The notes beneath the pieces are model-generated. The model was given only the letters and a program-made list of their open reading frames with translations. It made no database searches and was not told the DNA's origin. From positions 4,547-9,773 of the forward strand of contig MEQN01000106.1 in NCBI GenBank assembly GCA_001770235.1: a DNA stretch of 5,227 nt, read 5' to 3'. How positions within the stretch are numbered: position 1 is the stretch's first letter; each line of letters starts with the position of its first letter. The position numbers and the translations under genes were made by a program. This document shows, in pieces, positions 3,200-5,227 of this stretch. Source of the DNA: Betaproteobacteria bacterium RBG_16_58_11. Lineage in GTDB: Bacteria > Pseudomonadota > Gammaproteobacteria > Burkholderiales > Thiobacteraceae.

Positions 3200-5227
3200 T
3201 CAACGCCCCCGCCAATAGCGGGGGTTTTGTTTTCTATAGGCCTGAATATCGATCGCCCCTTCGCTTGGCAAAGTGACCTCGATCGCGCCGGTCGCGTCGC
3301 TCTGCAACAACAGCGCATTGAGCCCCTGATAGCGCGCCACCACGTCCGGCTTGGGATGGTGAAAACGATTGCGGTAGCCGACGGTGAAGATCGCCACTTC
3401 CGGCTTCACCGCCGTGACGAATTCCGGGGTGGAGGAAGTACGGCTGCCGTGATGCGGCACGATCAGCACGTTCGCGCGCAGCTTGCCGGCAGCGCGCGCC
3501 AGCAATTCGCGCTCGCTTTTCATTTCGATATCCGCCGGCAGCAGCAGCGCATGCTTGCCCGCCGCCACGCGCAGCACGCAGCCCCGGTCGTTATCCTTGC
3601 GCTTTCCGGCATAAGCCTCCGGCATCGGATGCAGCACCTCGAACACGACACCATCCCATTGCCAATGCTGCCCCGCTTCGCAACGGATAGCCGGCACGCC
3701 TCGATTCAGCGCCGGATGTTCCGCAGGCAAACTCGATAACAGCCATTGCGCCGGCACGCCATCCAACACCGATACCGCGCCGCCGCTGTGATCGTTGTCG
3801 TCGTGCGAGATGATCAGCCCATCGAGCGCACTGACCCCGGTCGCGCGCAAATACGGCAGCACGGTGCGCGCGCCGGCATCGGCATCAACAGAAAAGCGCG
3901 AACCGGTGTCGTATACCAAGGCATGCCGCGCGGTGCGCAATACCAGCGCCAAACCTTGGCCCACATCCAGCACCGTCAGTTGCAGCGTGCCCGGCGGCAC
4001 GGGCATGGGTGCGAGCAAAAACATCGGCAGCAGCAAACACGCCCCGGCCAGCCGCGCCGGAAAGCCGCGCGGCGCGAGTAGCCAGGCCACGCCGGCCACG
4101 GCAACCAGAACCGTCCACCCCGGCGGCGCGTGCTGCTGCCACATCGCATCCGGCGCGGCGGCGAACCATTCGAGCGCCCGCATCAACCAGTCCATCAACC
4201 CATGCGCAAGATGCAAGGGAAAATCCACCGGCACCAGCGCACCGAGCAGGGTCAAGGGCACGATCAAATAACTCACCACCGGGATCGCCACGGCATTGGC
4301 GAGCGGCGACACCAGCGACACTTGCTGAAACAGCAGCAGCATGGCCGGCACCAGCCCTAAGGTCACCGCGCCCTGCACGCGCAATGCCTGAATCCATGGA
4401 TTGAATTCGCCGATGCGCTGGCTGGTGATATAAAAAATCACCGCCACCGCGCCGAACGACAGCCAAAATCCCGGCGCCAACACCGCCCACGGATCCAGCA
4501 GCGCCACCACCCCCAAGGCCAGCGCCAGCACGCGCGATGCAGAGGATAAGCGATCAAACCACACCGCCGCCGCCACGATGCCCAGCATGTAAAAGGTGCG
4601 CTGCGCCGGCACCGCGAAGCCCGTCAGTAGCGCATAGGCGAACGCCGCCGCCACGCCGAACAACACGGCCGCCTTGCGCGCCGGCAAGCGCTGCGTCAGC
4701 CATGCACTCTGCCGCCACAGCCAATACACCAGCACGAACACCAGGCTCGAAAACAAGGTGACATGCAGCCCGGAGATGCTCATCAAATGATTTACGCCGG
4801 TACGGAAAAATACCCGCCACTGGCTTTGCGGAATCGTGTGTTGATCGCCGATGGCGAGCGCTACGAGCACGCCCGAATAGGTTTCGTCTTGCATCACGCG
4901 CTTCAAGCGCAGCGCAACGGCATCACGCAGGCGCTCCACCGCATAAGCGGGCCTCACCACAAATTGATTCAGGCGAAAATTATTCGGGTCTTTGCGAATG
5001 TAGCCGGTGGCGCGGACATTTTGCTCCAGCAGCCACGCCTCATAATCGAAACCATAGGGATTCGCCGCGCCGTGCGGACGCTTCAAGCGCACCACGAGTT
5101 GCCAGCGCTCACCGGCGTGCAGCCGCGCCGGATTCAAATGCGCATCGGTATCCGCGTCATTGGCGCGCGCGAACCAGAATAGTTGAATATGCGCCGGCAC
5201 CCGTGCCTGTGGGGTGACCACCTCCTC
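3200..5227 (-). CDS. comEC: DNA internalization competence protein ComEC/Rec2, 5'-truncated
   Basis: ComEC forms the inner-membrane channel through which one strand of incoming DNA enters the cytoplasm in natural transformation. Reading is open to the window edge, so the N-terminus (roughly 100 residues, judged by family length) is missing; the GTG at 5221-5219 is an internal Val. Numbered from that codon: the end of the N-terminal DUF4131 region includes RPHGAANPYGFDYEAWLLEQ (48-67); the Competence domain contains the conserved HLMSISGLH (145-153) and about nine or ten hydrophobic membrane segments between 117 and 408; the C-terminal metallo-beta-lactamase-like domain starts at LDVGQG (418-423) and carries HDDNDH (473-478), Asp564 in LPADIE, PHHGS (589-593) and HHPKP (621-625). 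This is the full Rec2-type architecture with intact metal-ligand motifs, so the gene looks functional. Its stop lies 10 bases from that of the convergent PsiF-type gene, and no terminator of its own is visible at the stop. Confidence 0.96.
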   Translation of the reverse strand, partial: EEVVTPQARVPAHIQLFWFARANDADTDAHLNPARLHAGERWQLVVRLKRPHGAANPYGFDYEAWLLEQNVRATGYIRKDPNNFRLNQFVVRPAYAVERLRDAVALRLKRVMQDETYSGVLVALAIGDQHTIPQSQWRVFFRTGVNHLMSISGLHVTLFSSLVFVLVYWLWRQSAWLTQRLPARKAAVLFGVAAAFAYALLTGFAVPAQRTFYMLGIVAAAVWFDRLSSASRVLALALGVVALLDPWAVLAPGFWLSFGAVAVIFYITSQRIGEFNPWIQALRVQGAVTLGLVPAMLLLFQQVSLVSPLANAVAIPVVSYLIVPLTLLGALVPVDFPLHLAHGLMDWLMRALEWFAAAPDAMWQQHAPPGWTVLVAVAGVAWLLAPRGFPARLAGACLLLPMFLLAPMPVPPGTLQLTVLDVGQGLALVLRTARHALVYDTGSRFSVDADAGARTVLPYLRATGVSALDGLIISHDDNDHSGGAVSVLDGVPAQWLLSSLPAEHPALNRGVPAIRCEAGQHWQWDGVVFEVLHPMPEAYAGKRKDNDRGCVLRVAAGKHALLLPADIEMKSERELLARAAGKLRANVLIVPHHGSRTSSTPEFVTAVKPEVAIFTVGYRNRFHHPKPDVVARYQGLNALLLQSDATGAIEVTLPSEGAIDIQAYRKQNPRYWRGR
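3206..3233 (+). terminator. Terminator of the PsiF-type gene, inside the comEC 3' end
   Basis: CCCCCGC (3206-3212) pairs with GCGGGGG (3218-3224) around CAATA, followed by TTTTGTTTT (3225-3233), 16 bases after the PsiF-gene stop. The sequence is also coding: on the minus strand it covers residues from about Lys664 to Gly672 of the ComEC protein. Read on the minus strand the hairpin is not followed by a T tract, so it serves the plus strand only. Confidence 0.85.

Noticed and set aside
2823..3215. Minus-strand open frame opposite the PsiF-type gene
   Set aside because: The repeated FASVFASVFAS pattern is the complement of the EAKT repeat; it also overlaps comEC and has no supporting features.
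3131..3739. Plus-strand open frames opposite comEC (also 3746-4081, 3795-4271, 4763-5182)
   Set aside because: All are antisense or out-of-frame shadows of the well-supported comEC frame, with Arg/His/Gln- or Ser/Pro-rich translations and no recognisable domain.
5213..5227. GAGGAG followed by GTG at the right edge, resembling a ribosome binding site and start for comEC
   Set aside because: The spacing to the GTG is nil and the protein would begin in the middle of the N-terminal DUF4131 region; ComEC proteins have membrane segments before this point, so the frame continues outside the window.
1..5227. A novel defence system, CRISPR array or mobile element
   Set aside because: I found no regularly spaced palindromic repeats, transposase, integrase, nuclease-toxin pair or terminal inverted repeats; the only regular repeats are coding repeats inside two genes.

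Overview
The window reads as an ordinary chromosomal stretch of a GC-rich Gram-negative bacterium, most likely a betaproteobacterium (Nitrosomonadales/Gallionellales-like). That placement is an inference from the gene content: a two-repeat PsiF-type periplasmic protein with a Lys/Ala/Glu linker, a DUF3568-type lipoprotein, and a Rec2-type ComEC. No tRNA, rRNA, CRISPR array, insertion sequence or phage gene is visible.

Layout. (1) Positions 1-1083 (+) hold the C-terminal three quarters of a fumarase/aspartase superfamily lyase, best read as aspartate ammonia-lyase; its N-terminus lies outside the window. (2) A strong hairpin at 1112-1137, flanked by A and T tracts, serves as a bidirectional terminator for this gene and the convergent minus-strand operon. 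(3) That operon (2471 down to 1155) encodes a small DUF3568-type lipoprotein followed 15 bases later by an exported, histidine-rich protein built on an 18-residue repeat. (4) A 125-base divergent intergenic region (2472-2596) holds a consensus -35 hexamer for the minus-strand operon and a small inverted repeat. (5) On the plus strand come a 34-codon gene for a tiny exported peptide (2597-2701), a terminator-like hairpin (2719-2745), and a PsiF-repeat protein gene (2773-3189). (6) From 5227 down to 3200 (-) lies a comEC/rec2 gene for the DNA-uptake channel, missing its start. The terminator of the PsiF gene lies inside the last codons of comEC.

Functional reading. Four adjacent genes between aspA and comEC (lipoprotein, His-rich repeat protein, 34-residue peptide, PsiF-type protein) all encode exported or envelope products, arranged divergently around one intergenic region. 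None has a firmly known function. They may form an envelope-stress or metal/phosphate-related locus, but this is inference. The most unusual items are the 18-residue-period histidine-rich protein, the small-ORF/hairpin arrangement immediately before the PsiF gene, and the terminator embedded in comEC.
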